A stretch of DNA of 64,000 bases from Opitutaceae bacterium (lineage in GTDB: Bacteria; Verrucomicrobiota; Verrucomicrobiia; Opitutales; Opitutaceae): positions 1-64,000 of the forward strand of contig JAQUYL010000001.1 of the NCBI GenBank assembly GCA_028691845.1, written 5' to 3'. The notes under the pieces are model-generated. The model was given only the letters and a program-made list of their open reading frames with translations. It did not search any database and was not told the origin of the DNA. Each line of letters opens with the position of its first letter. The stretch's first letter is position 1. This document shows, piece by piece, positions 43,125 to 52,565 of this stretch. The position numbers were made by a program, and so were the translations under genes.

Positions 43125-45173
43125 ATGGACCAGTTCTCCCCCATCCTGCTGAACCTTGGATTGCTGGGCTATGTGCTCGGCGCGCTGGCGGGTCTGGTGT
43201 TTTTCCGTCGATCGCGGGCGGCCAACCTGGGCGCGTTCGGCTGTGCGGCGGCGGCCGCCGCGTGCACCGGCCTCGCCTGCGTCCACGCGTTGCTCACCGG
43301 TGCCGCGACCGACGCCGGTTCGACCCGGCTGGTGCCCACGCTCGTGCCTTACGTGCAGTTTACGGTGTGCCTCGATCCACTCAGCTGCTTTTTCGGACTG
43401 ATCCTCTCGCTGGTGGCACTGGCGCTGTCCATCTACTCGCTGGGCTACGCCCGCGGCTATTACGGGCGCAAGAGCGTCGGCGTGCTCGGCGCCTTCTACA
43501 ACGTGCTGGTGCTCGCAACCACTCTCGTGTTTCTCTCGGACAACGCTTTCTTCTTCCTCATCGCCTGGGAAATCATGGCTCTTTCGGCGTACTGCCTGGT
43601 CAGCTTCGAGCACGAGCAGAACGAAACGCGCAATGCCGGCGTACTGTTCTTCGTGATGTCACATATCGGCACCGGCTGCCTGATCCTCGGCTTCCTGCTG
43701 CTGTTCCAGGCCTCCGGCGGCTACGGTTTTGCCGGCTTCCATGCCCTTGGCGACAAGATGGCCGCCAGCCCGCGCAATGCTGCGTTTCTGCTCTTTTTGG
43801 TCGGCTTCGGCGTCAAGGCCGGCCTCGTCCCTCTCCATATCTGGCTGCCGGCCGCACACCCCGTTGCCCCGAGCAACGTCTCCGCCCTCCTCTCGGGCGT
43901 GCTCATCAAGACCGGCATCTACGGACTCGCCCGCGTGCTGTTCGATTTCCTCGGCACGCCGCCCAACTGGTGGGGCGTGACCGTGCTGGGCCTGGGCACG
44001 CTTTCCGCCGTGCTCGGCGTGCTCTACGCGCTCATGCAGCACGACCTCAAGCGCCTGCTCGCCTACCACAGCATCGAAAACATCGGCATCATCCTCATGG
44101 GCCTCGGCGCCGCATTGATGTTCCTTCACACCGGCCACCCGGTCCTGGCCTCGCTCGCACTCGTAGCCGGGCTCTATCACACAATCAACCACGCCGTCTT
44201 CAAGGCCCTGCTCTTCCTCGGCGCGGGGGCGGTGGTCCATGCCGCGCACACTCGTGACATGGAGGAAATGGGCGGCTTGGCGAAACGGATGCCCCACACC
44301 GCGCTCTTCTTCCTCATCGGCGCCGTGGCCATCTCGGCGCTGCCGCCGCTCAACGGTTTCGTCAGCGAATGGCTCGTTTACCAGTCGCTCCTCCAGGGCT
44401 TCGGCACGACGTCCAGCCTCATCCGGCTGATGTTCCCGCTCAGCGGCGCCATGCTGGCCCTGACCGGCGCGCTGGCGGCCGCCTGCTTCGTCAAAGCCTT
44501 TGGCATCACCTTTCTCGCCCAGCCTCGCAGCACACACGCCGCGCAGGCCCGCGAGGCCACGCCCACGATGCTCCTCGGCCAAGGCCTCCTCGCCGCCGCC
44601 TGCGTCTTCCTCGGCCTGTTTCCGACGCTCTTCCTGAAGGTGCTCGACCCGGTCACCCGGCAGCTTGCCGGCCCTGCGCTCAGCACGCAGCTCAGCCTCG
44701 CCAACGGCCTCGTGCTGTCCGGCGCGACACCCGGCGGCGGCTCGGTTTCGACGCTCGGCCTCACGGCGGCGGCGGCCGGCCTGCTGCTCGTCCCGTTCGC
44801 GCTGTGGCTGGTCTACGCCCGCCGCACCCGGGTCCGCCTTGGCCCCACGTGGGACTGCGGCCTGCAAGGCCTGACACCCCGCATGGAATATACCGCCACC
44901 GGCTTCTCGAAACCGATCCGCATGATCTTCAAGGCGCTCTTCCGTCCGCGCCGCGAGGTCCAGCGCGAATACGACTTCTCGCCCTACTTCGCCAAAACCC
45001 TTCGTTTTGAGAGCCACGTCGAGGAGCTGTTCCTGACGCGCCTCTACCGCCCTCTCTACGGTGCCGTCTGGCAGGCCTCGCGCCGGATGCGCGCGCTCCA
45101 GGCCGGCAGCCTGCAGGCCTACCTCATCTACATCTTCGTAATCCTGCTGGTCCTGCTCCTGTTCGCGCTATGA
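43125..45173 (+). CDS. hyfB: Hydrogenase-4-like membrane subunit B (NuoL/HyfB)
   Basis: 682 residues with about 15 membrane helices. The proton_antipo_M region is typical: FFFLIAWEIMALSAYCLVSFE, GFGVKAGLVPLHIWLPAAHPVAPSNVSALLSG followed by KTGIYGLARV with the conserved Lys, and LKRLLAYHSIENIGIIL. The C-terminal extension (about 540-682) fits HyfB rather than NuoL. It is the largest proton-translocating subunit of the complex encoded by 43125-52245. Starts 68 bases after the SulP stop and overlaps hyfC by four bases. Confidence 0.9.
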   Translation: MDQFSPILLNLGLLGYVLGALAGLVFFRRSRAANLGAFGCAAAAAACTGLACVHALLTGAATDAGSTRLVPTLVPYVQFTVCLDPLSCFFGLILSLVALALSIYSLGYARGYYGRKSVGVLGAFYNVLVLATTLVFLSDNAFFFLIAWEIMALSAYCLVSFEHEQNETRNAGVLFFVMSHIGTGCLILGFLLLFQASGGYGFAGFHALGDKMAASPRNAAFLLFLVGFGVKAGLVPLHIWLPAAHPVAPSNVSALLSGVLIKTGIYGLARVLFDFLGTPPNWWGVTVLGLGTLSAVLGVLYALMQHDLKRLLAYHSIENIGIILMGLGAALMFLHTGHPVLASLALVAGLYHTINHAVFKALLFLGAGAVVHAAHTRDMEEMGGLAKRMPHTALFFLIGAVAISALPPLNGFVSEWLVYQSLLQGFGTTSSLIRLMFPLSGAMLALTGALAAACFVKAFGITFLAQPRSTHAAQAREATPTMLLGQGLLAAACVFLGLFPTLFLKVLDPVTRQLAGPALSTQLSLANGLVLSGATPGGGSVSTLGLTAAAAGLLLVPFALWLVYARRTRVRLGPTWDCGLQGLTPRMEYTATGFSKPIRMIFKALFRPRREVQREYDFSPYFAKTLRFESHVEELFLTRLYRPLYGAVWQASRRMRALQAGSLQAYLIYIFVILLVLLLFAL

Positions 45174-46114
45174 GTTCCACAGCCTTCGACTTTGTGCTGC
45201 AAACGGCGCTGCTGCTCGGGCTCGCGCCGCTGGTGAGCGGCTGCATCAAAAACTGGAAGGCCAAGCTGCAGAACCGCCGCGGCCCGCCGGTCTGGCAGGT
45301 CTACCGCGACATCGGAAAATTCCTGCGCAAGGACATGGTTGTCTCGGAGCACGCCTCGTGGGTGTTCTCCTACGCGCCCTACGTCGTGTTCATCTCGGCG
45401 CTGCTCGCCGGCTTGATGGTGCCGATGGTGAGCACGCAGGCGCCGCTGAGCCTGTTCGGCGGCGTGCTTGCGCTCGTCGGTCTGCTCGCGCTCGGCCGCT
45501 TCTTCCTCGCCCTTGGCGGGCTCGATCCCGCCAGTGCGTTCGGCGGCATGGGCAGCAGCCGCGAAATGACAATCGCCGCCATCGCCGAACCGGCGCTCAT
45601 GCTTGCAATCTTCACCGTCGCGCTCGCGGCTGGATCCACCGATCTCAGCCACATCGTGCAAGCGACGCTCGGCCCGGCGTGGAGCCTCCTCAACCCGCGG
45701 CATGTGCTCGCCTTCGCCGCGCTGTTCATCGTGCTGCTTGCCGAAACCGGCCGTATTCCCGTGGACAATCCCGCGACCCATCTCGAGCTGACGATGATCC
45801 ACGAAGCGATGCTGCTCGAGTATTCCGGCCGCTATCTCGCCCTGATGGAATGGGGCGCGTCGATCAAGCAGCTCGTGCTCATGACGCTGCTCGTGAACGT
45901 GTTCTTCCCGATCGGGCTGGCGGCCGACGCTTCGCCCGCGGCGCTCGGCCTCGGCCTGCTCTCCTACCTCGCGCGGCTGTCCCTGGTCGCCGGTGTCGTG
46001 GTGCTGGTGGAAACCGCAAATGCAAAACTGCGCCTCTTCCGCGTGCCGGACCTCCTCAGCGCCGCCTTCGTCCTCGCCTCGCTCGCCCTGTTTTCGACGT
46101 TCCTCTTCCAATGA
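45170..46114 (+). CDS. hyfC: Hydrogenase-4-like membrane subunit C (NuoH/HyfC)
   Basis: 314 residues, about eight membrane helices. NuoH-type signatures are visible: GCIKNWKAKLQNRRGPPVWQVYRD near the first cytoplasmic loop, ILLAETGRIPVDNPATHLELTMIHEAMLLEYSGR near 190. This subunit anchors the peripheral arm and contributes to the proton path. It overlaps hyfB by four bases; hyfE starts just after its stop. Confidence 0.9.
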   Translation: MSSTAFDFVLQTALLLGLAPLVSGCIKNWKAKLQNRRGPPVWQVYRDIGKFLRKDMVVSEHASWVFSYAPYVVFISALLAGLMVPMVSTQAPLSLFGGVLALVGLLALGRFFLALGGLDPASAFGGMGSSREMTIAAIAEPALMLAIFTVALAAGSTDLSHIVQATLGPAWSLLNPRHVLAFAALFIVLLAETGRIPVDNPATHLELTMIHEAMLLEYSGRYLALMEWGASIKQLVLMTLLVNVFFPIGLAADASPAALGLGLLSYLARLSLVAGVVVLVETANAKLRLFRVPDLLSAAFVLASLALFSTFLFQ

Positions 46115-46115
46115 A

Positions 46116-46787
46116 ATGAACCCCGCCATTTCCACCGACATCGCCGCCCAGCTTATCGCGCTCCTCGCCGTCCTGATGCTCGTGGTGCAGCTGCTGCTGG
46201 TGGTGCAGCGCATGCTGCTGACGAGCATCCGCCTGTTCGCGGTCCAATCCATGTTCCTGGCCGGCATCGCCGCCGTCGTCGCGTTCTTCCATGGCGCGAT
46301 GCATGTCTACATCGTCGCCGGGCTCACATTCATCGGCAAGGTGATGTTCCTGCCGTGGCTCCTCGACAGGCAGGTGCGGCGCATGCGCATCGGCCAGGAG
46401 ATCGAGCCGCTCGTCAATTTCCCCACGTCGATGCTCACTTGCGGCGGGCTCACACTGCTGGGCTACATCGTGGCGCGGCCGTTCACCTCGCTCGAGCGCC
46501 TCGGCAACAACACCCTCGCCGTCGCCATCACCCTCGTGCTGACGGGCATCTTCCTCATGTTCAACCGCCGCAAGGCGATCACCCAGGTGCTTGCGCTGCT
46601 GACCGTGGAAAACGGCGTGATGCTCGCCGCCGTGGCGCTGACGACCTACGGCATGCCGCTCGTCGTCGAGCTCGGCATTTTCTTCGACGTCCTGGTGGCC
46701 GTCATGGTCCTGGCGATCCTCGTCTATCGCATCCGCGAGTCCTTCGACTCGATGGACGTCGGCAAGCTCACCCAGCTGAAGGGCTGA
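46116..46787 (+). CDS. hyfE: Hydrogenase-4-like membrane subunit E (NuoK-like)
   Basis: 223 residues with about seven helices. The C-terminal half is NuoK-like (VLALLTVENGVMLAAVALTTYG, with the buried Glu of the VEN motif, then FFDVLVAVMVLAILVYRI). The ATG at 46116 is two bases after the hyfC stop; the open frame upstream belongs to hyfC in another frame. Part of the proton-pumping arm. Confidence 0.88.
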   Translation: MNPAISTDIAAQLIALLAVLMLVVQLLLVVQRMLLTSIRLFAVQSMFLAGIAAVVAFFHGAMHVYIVAGLTFIGKVMFLPWLLDRQVRRMRIGQEIEPLVNFPTSMLTCGGLTLLGYIVARPFTSLERLGNNTLAVAITLVLTGIFLMFNRRKAITQVLALLTVENGVMLAAVALTTYGMPLVVELGIFFDVLVAVMVLAILVYRIRESFDSMDVGKLTQLKG

Positions 46788-46791
46788 CCCG

Positions 46792-48267
46792 ATGCTCCTC
46801 GCCGCCCTCCTGCTTGTGCCCGCGGCCGCCGGTCTGGCGTGCCTGCCGCTGCGCTCGCACCGGCTCATGGCGGCGCTGGTGGTGGCGACGTTCGGCACGA
46901 CGCTCGCCCTGGGGGTGGGACTGCTCCACGCCGTGCTCGCGCGCGGCGTCGTGACCGAGTTCCATGAGTTTCTCTCCGCCGACGCCCTGAGCGCGTGGAT
47001 GGTGCTGCTCATCTCCATCGTGTCGCTCGCCACCTCCCTCTACGCGGGCCGTTACTTCGAGCGTGATCTGGCGGCCGGATCAGTGACCCCCGGCCGCGTC
47101 CGCGAGTTCTACGTGCTCACGCCGCTGTTCGCCGCCAGCATGTTCCTCGTCGTCTTGGTGAACAGCGTAGGCGTGATGTGGTTTGCGGTCGAGACGACCG
47201 CCCTGACGTCGGTGCTGCTCGTGGCGCTCTACAACCGCCAGACTTCGCTGGAAGCCGCCTGGAAATACATCATCCTCGGCAGCCTGGGCCTCGCCCTGGC
47301 GCTGTTCGGCTCGGTCTTCCTCTACGCGGCGGCCGTCGGCCCGCACGCCACCGGCCGGCTGCCCAGTTTCAACTGGTCGCACCTGATGACGATCGCGGAT
47401 CAGCTCGACCCGCGGCTGGTCCGGCTGGCCTTCGTCCTCGCGCTCGTCGGCTACGGCACCAAGGCCGGCCTCGCCCCGATGCACACCTGGCTGCCCGACG
47501 CCCATAGCGAGGCGCCGTCACCCACCAGCGCCATGCTGTCGGGCGTGTCGCTCAAGGTCGCCCTCTACGCGCTGCTGCGTTTCCATGTTCTCTCCACCGC
47601 GTGCCTCGGCACTGCGTTCAGCCGCGACCTGCTCCTCGGCTTCGGCCTGTTCTCCATGTTCCTCGCCGCACCCTTCATCCTCGTCCAGCGCAACCTCAAG
47701 CGCATGCTTGCTTACTCCAGTCTGGAACACGTCGGCCTCATCTGCACCGGCATCGGCTTGAACACGCCCGTCACGATCTTCGGCGCCCTCCTGCACATGG
47801 GTTATCACGCGCTCACAAAGCCCGTGCTTTTTTTTGCCGCCGGCAACATTCACCAGACCTATCACACGCTCGATTTCCGGCGCATCGGCCCCGGCTTGGG
47901 AAAGACGCTGCCGGTCACGGCGCTCCTGTTCGGCTTGGCGGCGGTGGCCGCCGCCGGCCTGCCCCCCTTCGGCCTGTTTTACAGCGAGCTCACGGTGATC
48001 AGCGGCGGCATCGCCGCCCACCGGACCGGAATCAGCATCCTCATGCTGGTCGCGCTCATCGCGTCGTTCTGCGGCATCCTCCAGCAGCTCACCCGCATCC
48101 TGCTCGGTGCCCCGGCGACCAACCGGCCGCTCGCCAGCCGCCCCGGGGAGGGCGTGCCGGCCATGGCGCTGTTGCTGGGCAGTCTGCTCATCTTCAGCCT
48201 GTGGCTGCCCGCCTCGGTGCAGAAGCTCCTGCACCAGGCCGCCGGCATCATCGGAGGTGGGGCATGA
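46792..48267 (+). CDS. hyfF: Hydrogenase-4-like subunit F, first copy (NuoN/HyfF)
   Basis: 491 residues, about 14 helices. Antiporter-like core: VGVMWFAVETTALTSVLLVALYNR, GYGTKAGLAPMHTWLPDAHSEAPSPTSAMLSGVSLKVALYALLRF with the conserved Lys, LKRMLAYSSLEHVGLI. It follows hyfE by four bases. A second, related copy follows at 48317, so the complex has two HyfF-type subunits besides HyfB. Confidence 0.9.
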   Translation: MLLAALLLVPAAAGLACLPLRSHRLMAALVVATFGTTLALGVGLLHAVLARGVVTEFHEFLSADALSAWMVLLISIVSLATSLYAGRYFERDLAAGSVTPGRVREFYVLTPLFAASMFLVVLVNSVGVMWFAVETTALTSVLLVALYNRQTSLEAAWKYIILGSLGLALALFGSVFLYAAAVGPHATGRLPSFNWSHLMTIADQLDPRLVRLAFVLALVGYGTKAGLAPMHTWLPDAHSEAPSPTSAMLSGVSLKVALYALLRFHVLSTACLGTAFSRDLLLGFGLFSMFLAAPFILVQRNLKRMLAYSSLEHVGLICTGIGLNTPVTIFGALLHMGYHALTKPVLFFAAGNIHQTYHTLDFRRIGPGLGKTLPVTALLFGLAAVAAAGLPPFGLFYSELTVISGGIAAHRTGISILMLVALIASFCGILQQLTRILLGAPATNRPLASRPGEGVPAMALLLGSLLIFSLWLPASVQKLLHQAAGIIGGGA

Positions 48268-48316
48268 ACCGCACCGCACCGATCCACCGCGCCCGGCCGG
48301 CTGAAGGGAGCAAACG

Positions 48317-49786
48317 ATGACCCTCCTCCTGCTGCTGCCGCTGCTCGCCGGGCTGCTTTGCCTGGCCACGCGCTCGCGCGCCACCTGGGAATGGCTCAAC
48401 CTGGCCGCGTTTTTCCTGCTTGTGCCGCTCGCTTTCAAGGTGGGCGCGGAGGTGCTGCAACACGGCCCCGTCACGGCCCTCGGCGGCTTTCTGCGGGCCG
48501 ACGCGCTCAGCGCGCTCGTTCTCATCCTCATCAGTTGCGTCACCCTGGCCTGCAGCATCTACGCCATCGGCTATTTCCGCCGCGATCTCGCCGACGGCCG
48601 CATCGTCGAAGCGCAGTTGCGGCGCTACTACGTGCTGACACCGCTCTTCGTCTCGGCCATGCTGTTGGTGCCGCTGGCCGACAATCTCGGCGTGATGTGG
48701 GTGGCCATCGAAAGCACCACGCTCGCATCGGTGCTGCTCGTCACCTTCTACAATCGCAAGACCTCCTTCGAGGCCGGCTGGAAATACATCATCATCGGCA
48801 GCGTTGGCATCTCGCTGGCGTTGTTCGGCACCGTGTTCACCTACTACGCCGCCGTCGGCGTGCTCGGCGCGAACACCCACGGCGGCATGAACTGGTCGGT
48901 CCTCGCGGACGTCGCCACCCGGCTCGACCCGAAGGCAATGCGGCTCGCATTCATTCTCGTGCTGCTCGGCTACGGCACCAAGGCCGGCCTCGTGCCCATG
49001 CACACCTGGAAGCCCGACGCCTACGCCGAGGCTCCCGTGCCCACCGCGGCGCTGCTGGGCGCGGGCTTCATCAATTGCGCCGTCTACGGCATTGCCCGGT
49101 TCGACATCCTGGCGGTCAAATGCCTCGGTCCGCAATTCCCCGGCGGACTGCTGGCCGGATTCGGCGTGCTCTCGATTCTCGTCGCGGCACCCTTCATTCT
49201 CGCCCAGCGTAATTTTCGCCGGATCCTCGCCTACTCGAGCATCGACCACGCCGGCATCATGGTGGCCGCGCTCGGCTTTGGCGGGAAACTCGGCGCGCTC
49301 GGCGCCGCTTTGCACATGCTCTTCCATGCCGCCGCCAAGCCCCTGATGTTTTTCTGCGCCGGCAATATCCAGCAGCACTACGGCACGCCGTACTTCTGGA
49401 AGGTGCGCGGCACCATCCGCACCATGCCGTGGACGGGCGGCCTGTTCCTGCTGGCGACGCTTGCCGTCATCGGCACGCCGCCCTTCGGCCTGTTTCAGAG
49501 CGAGTTCATCACCCTCAGCTCCGCCCTCGTCGCAGACCGGGGCTGGGTTGCCTTCCTGTTCCTCACCGGCGTCGTGACGATCTTCGCCGGATTCCTCGTC
49601 CATCTGGCGAAACTGAGCCTCGGCACGCCGCGCACCGACGCCCCCGCCCGCGTTGCCGAATGCCCGTGGAAGCTCACCGCCATGTCGCTCGTTGCGGTGG
49701 CCACCGTTGCCCTCGGCGCCTGGCTGCCCGGCCCGCTGTATCAGCTCGTCCAACAAACCGCCGTCATCATCGGATCTGCCCCATGA
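48317..49786 (+). CDS. Hydrogenase-4-like subunit F, second copy
   Basis: 489 residues, 49 bases after the first copy and clearly paralogous (shared GYGTKAGL, PMHTW, PFILxQRNxxRxLAYSS). Notable changes: MHTWLPDA becomes MHTWKPDA, and SGVSLKVALY becomes GAGFINCAVY, so the helix-8 Lys of the first copy is Asn here. It may be a structural or uncoupled antiporter-like subunit. AAGGGAG lies before the ATG. The next gene overlaps its stop by four bases. Confidence 0.87.
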   Translation: MTLLLLLPLLAGLLCLATRSRATWEWLNLAAFFLLVPLAFKVGAEVLQHGPVTALGGFLRADALSALVLILISCVTLACSIYAIGYFRRDLADGRIVEAQLRRYYVLTPLFVSAMLLVPLADNLGVMWVAIESTTLASVLLVTFYNRKTSFEAGWKYIIIGSVGISLALFGTVFTYYAAVGVLGANTHGGMNWSVLADVATRLDPKAMRLAFILVLLGYGTKAGLVPMHTWKPDAYAEAPVPTAALLGAGFINCAVYGIARFDILAVKCLGPQFPGGLLAGFGVLSILVAAPFILAQRNFRRILAYSSIDHAGIMVAALGFGGKLGALGAALHMLFHAAAKPLMFFCAGNIQQHYGTPYFWKVRGTIRTMPWTGGLFLLATLAVIGTPPFGLFQSEFITLSSALVADRGWVAFLFLTGVVTIFAGFLVHLAKLSLGTPRTDAPARVAECPWKLTAMSLVAVATVALGAWLPGPLYQLVQQTAVIIGSAP

Positions 49787-51378
49787 ACGTTCTGCCGGAA
49801 CTCCAGCCCGCCTTCGCCGACGCCCGGAAAGTCTTCAACGGCCGCCTCACGGCCATCGAAGTGCCACGCCCCGATGAGGTTTATTTCCACGCTCCGATCG
49901 AGCTCGTCGCCGGCTTCTGCGCTCACCTCCACCGCAAGTGGGACGCGCGCCTCGTCAGCGTGTTTGCCGACGACGCCCGCACCGATGCCGGCGCCTTTCA
50001 CCTCTACTACGTCTATGCGATCGATTCCGCCCGCGGCTTCTTCATCCAGCGCGCCTCCGTGTCGCCGGACCGGCCGGAATTCCCCTCCCTGACCGACGCC
50101 GTGCACGGCGTCAACTGGCAGGAGCGCGAAATCCAGGATCTGTTCGGCCTCAGGCTGCTCGGCCACCCGAATGCGCGCCGCTGCGCCCTGCATGACGACT
50201 GGCCGGAGGTTTATCCGTTGCGCAAGGACTTCGCCCTGCGCACCGTGCTGCCCGCGTTTCAGGGCGTGCGCCACAAGTTCCGCGAGGTCGAGGGCGAAGG
50301 CGTCTTTCAGGTGCCGGTCGGCCCGGTTCATGCCGGCATCATCGAGCCGGGCCACTTCCTGTTCAGTGTGGCCGGCGAACCGGTGCTCTATCTGCAACTG
50401 CGCCTGTTCTATACGCACAAGGGCACGGAGAAACTGTTCGAAAGCCTGCCGATCGGACACGGGGTGCGGCTGGCGGAGAGCATCTCGGGCGACTCGGCTT
50501 TCGCGCATGCGACGGCGTTCTGCCACGCGATCGAGCGGGCCGCCGGCCTCGACGCCCCGCCGCGAGGCCGCGCCTTGCGCACGATCTGCCTCGAACTGGA
50601 GCGCCTGTACAATCACCTGTCGGACATCGGCGCCATCTGCACGGACGTCGCGTTTGTCACCGCCAACATGCACGCCCTCCGGCTAAAGGAACGGGTGCTG
50701 CGCGTGAACGAGCAGCTCACCGGCAGCCGCCAGCTGCGCGGGCAGGCCTGCATCGGCGGCGTGCGCTGCGATTTCGACGCCGGCCAGCTCGACGTGCTGC
50801 GGCAGCTCATCGCCTCGCTGGAACCGGAATGCGACGCCTTGATGGAACTCATCCTCGAATCGTCCGGCACCCGCGACCGCCTTGAAACCACCGGGTGGCT
50901 CCGGCCGGAGGTGGCGCACGATCTCGGTGTAGTCGGTCTCGCGGGGCGCGCCTCGGGCTTCGACCACGATCTGCGGCGCGACTTTCCGCACGCCTTCTAC
51001 GATCAGGTGAAATTTACCGTGCCGGTCCGGACTGAAGGCGATGTGCTTGCACGGCTGATGGTGCGGCGCGACGAGATCTACCAGTCCTTTGCCATTATCC
51101 TGCAGGTTCTGGCGCAGCTGCCCGCGGGGCCCGTCCAGACGAGGATCGATACGATTCCGCCGGATCGCACCGCGCTGGGCTACGTCGAAGGCTGGCGCGG
51201 CGAAATTTTCCACTGGGTGCGCACCGCGCCGGGCAACCGGCTGGCCCGCTGCAAGATCAAGGATCCCTCGCTCCAGAACTGGCCGGCCCTCAGCGAGGCG
51301 ATCCTCGGCAACATCGTCCCGGATTTCCCGGTGGTGAACAAAAGCTTCAACCTCTCCTACTCCGGCACGGACCGCTGA
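49783..51378 (+). CDS. NuoCD/HyfG-type large subunit lacking NiFe cysteines
   Basis: 531 residues, a fusion of NuoC-like (about 1-180; NWQEREIQDLFGL, YPLRKDF) and NuoD/hydrogenase-large-like parts (about 180-531; VPVGPVHAGIIEPGHF, THKGTEKL). The first metal motif, RxCGxC in hydrogenases, is ESISGDS (residues 232-238), and the C-terminal DPCxxC is NLSYSG. All four NiFe ligands are missing, so it cannot be a hydrogenase; this fits the Ehr (energy-converting hydrogenase-related) class I recall. Its reaction is unknown; it may accept electrons via the neighbouring iron-sulfur protein. Overlaps the upstream gene by four bases. Confidence 0.85.
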   Translation: MNVLPELQPAFADARKVFNGRLTAIEVPRPDEVYFHAPIELVAGFCAHLHRKWDARLVSVFADDARTDAGAFHLYYVYAIDSARGFFIQRASVSPDRPEFPSLTDAVHGVNWQEREIQDLFGLRLLGHPNARRCALHDDWPEVYPLRKDFALRTVLPAFQGVRHKFREVEGEGVFQVPVGPVHAGIIEPGHFLFSVAGEPVLYLQLRLFYTHKGTEKLFESLPIGHGVRLAESISGDSAFAHATAFCHAIERAAGLDAPPRGRALRTICLELERLYNHLSDIGAICTDVAFVTANMHALRLKERVLRVNEQLTGSRQLRGQACIGGVRCDFDAGQLDVLRQLIASLEPECDALMELILESSGTRDRLETTGWLRPEVAHDLGVVGLAGRASGFDHDLRRDFPHAFYDQVKFTVPVRTEGDVLARLMVRRDEIYQSFAIILQVLAQLPAGPVQTRIDTIPPDRTALGYVEGWRGEIFHWVRTAPGNRLARCKIKDPSLQNWPALSEAILGNIVPDFPVVNKSFNLSYSGTDR

Positions 51379-51381
51379 CCC

Positions 51382-52245
51382 ATGTTCAATATTCTACGCA
51401 ACAGTTTGCGCGCCGGCGTCGTTACGACGTCCTATCCGTCCACGCCCCCGGAGGTTTCCAGCCGTGCCCGCGGCCGGCCGGAAATTGACTGGGCCAACTG
51501 GCAGGACGCCCGTCCCGCCGCCGCCAGCTGCCCCACCGGCGCCATCGTCCACGAGGATCGCGACGGCCGGCGCACCGCACATCTCGATCTCGCGAAGTGC
51601 CTATTCTGCGGCCTGTGCGCCGAGGCCGATCCGGCCATCCGGATGACCAACATCTGCGAATGCGCCGCCGCCATACGCACGGATCTGGTGACCAGCGTCT
51701 CCTATGCGCTCAAGCCCGACGGAACGCATGAGCGTATGGATTCGGCGCCGGCTGCGCCCGGCTCGATTGCCGCGACCCCCGGGCAGCCGGCTTCCATCGA
51801 AGCGCTCGCCAAAGTGATTCAAGCGCGAGCCGCCAAGGTGCTTGGCCGATCGCTGCATATCCGCGAGGTCGATGCCGGCTCCTGCAACGGCTGCGAAGTC
51901 GAAATCGTCGGTCTCGGCGGACCGGTATATGATCTGGAACGCTTCGGCATCCACTTCGTCGCTTCTCCGCGCCACGCTGACATGTTGCTGGTGACCGGCC
52001 CGGTGACGCGCAACATGGAGCTGGCGCTCAAAAAAACCTACGACGCCATGCCCGCCCCGAGGCTGGTTGTCGCCGTGGGAGCCTGCGGCTGCAGCGGCGG
52101 TCTGTTCGGTCGGAACTACGCGACCTGCGGCGCGGTGGACGCGGTGCTGCCCGTGGATGTCTACATTCCCGGCTGTCCGCCCAATCCGTTTGCCCTCCTG
52201 CACGGAATCCTGCTGGCCGTCGACCGCCTGCCGCGCCGGAGCTGA
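51382..52245 (+). CDS. Fused ferredoxin-NuoB-like small subunit
   Basis: 287 residues, three bases after the large subunit. The N-terminal ferredoxin-like part keeps only one cluster set: CLFCGLC (Cys73, 76, 79) and Cys50 of SCPTGAI. The CxxCxxC before Cys50 and the CP after Cys79 are lost (ADP instead). The C-terminal part is NuoB/small-subunit-like with SCNGCEVE (Cys168, Cys171), GACGCSGG (Cys235, 237) and IPGCPPNP (Cys265), i.e. a complete N2-type site. So electrons could pass ferredoxin cluster to N2 cluster. HyfH and HyfI are separate in E. coli; here they are one chain. Last gene of the complex. Confidence 0.85.
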   Translation: MFNILRNSLRAGVVTTSYPSTPPEVSSRARGRPEIDWANWQDARPAAASCPTGAIVHEDRDGRRTAHLDLAKCLFCGLCAEADPAIRMTNICECAAAIRTDLVTSVSYALKPDGTHERMDSAPAAPGSIAATPGQPASIEALAKVIQARAAKVLGRSLHIREVDAGSCNGCEVEIVGLGGPVYDLERFGIHFVASPRHADMLLVTGPVTRNMELALKKTYDAMPAPRLVVAVGACGCSGGLFGRNYATCGAVDAVLPVDVYIPGCPPNPFALLHGILLAVDRLPRRS

Positions 52246-52489
52246 GACTGAGGCCCCCTGGAGCGGAGCCCGCTATGTCCGCAGGACGAGGTGCAATGCC
52301 AATAGCCCGTAGCATCTGGATCTTGACCCCGGCCGGCAGAGCGCCGGAAGTGCGATCCTCTCACAGGCACTCGTTGATCAGCACGGCCAGCCCCCCGGCT
52401 CAAAAAACAAGGATGACTGACTATGCAACGAATTGCTGTTGAGCCCGCCAAGTCCACTGCCCAAGCTGCGCCAGTTCTTTGGAGATTTC

Positions 52490-52565
<76 letters not shown>

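Noticed and set aside
43659-45017. Minus-strand frames over the hyf genes (also 45128-46267 and 48248-49756)
   Set aside because: Highly charged shadows of hydrophobic genes; the plus-strand genes have all family motifs.
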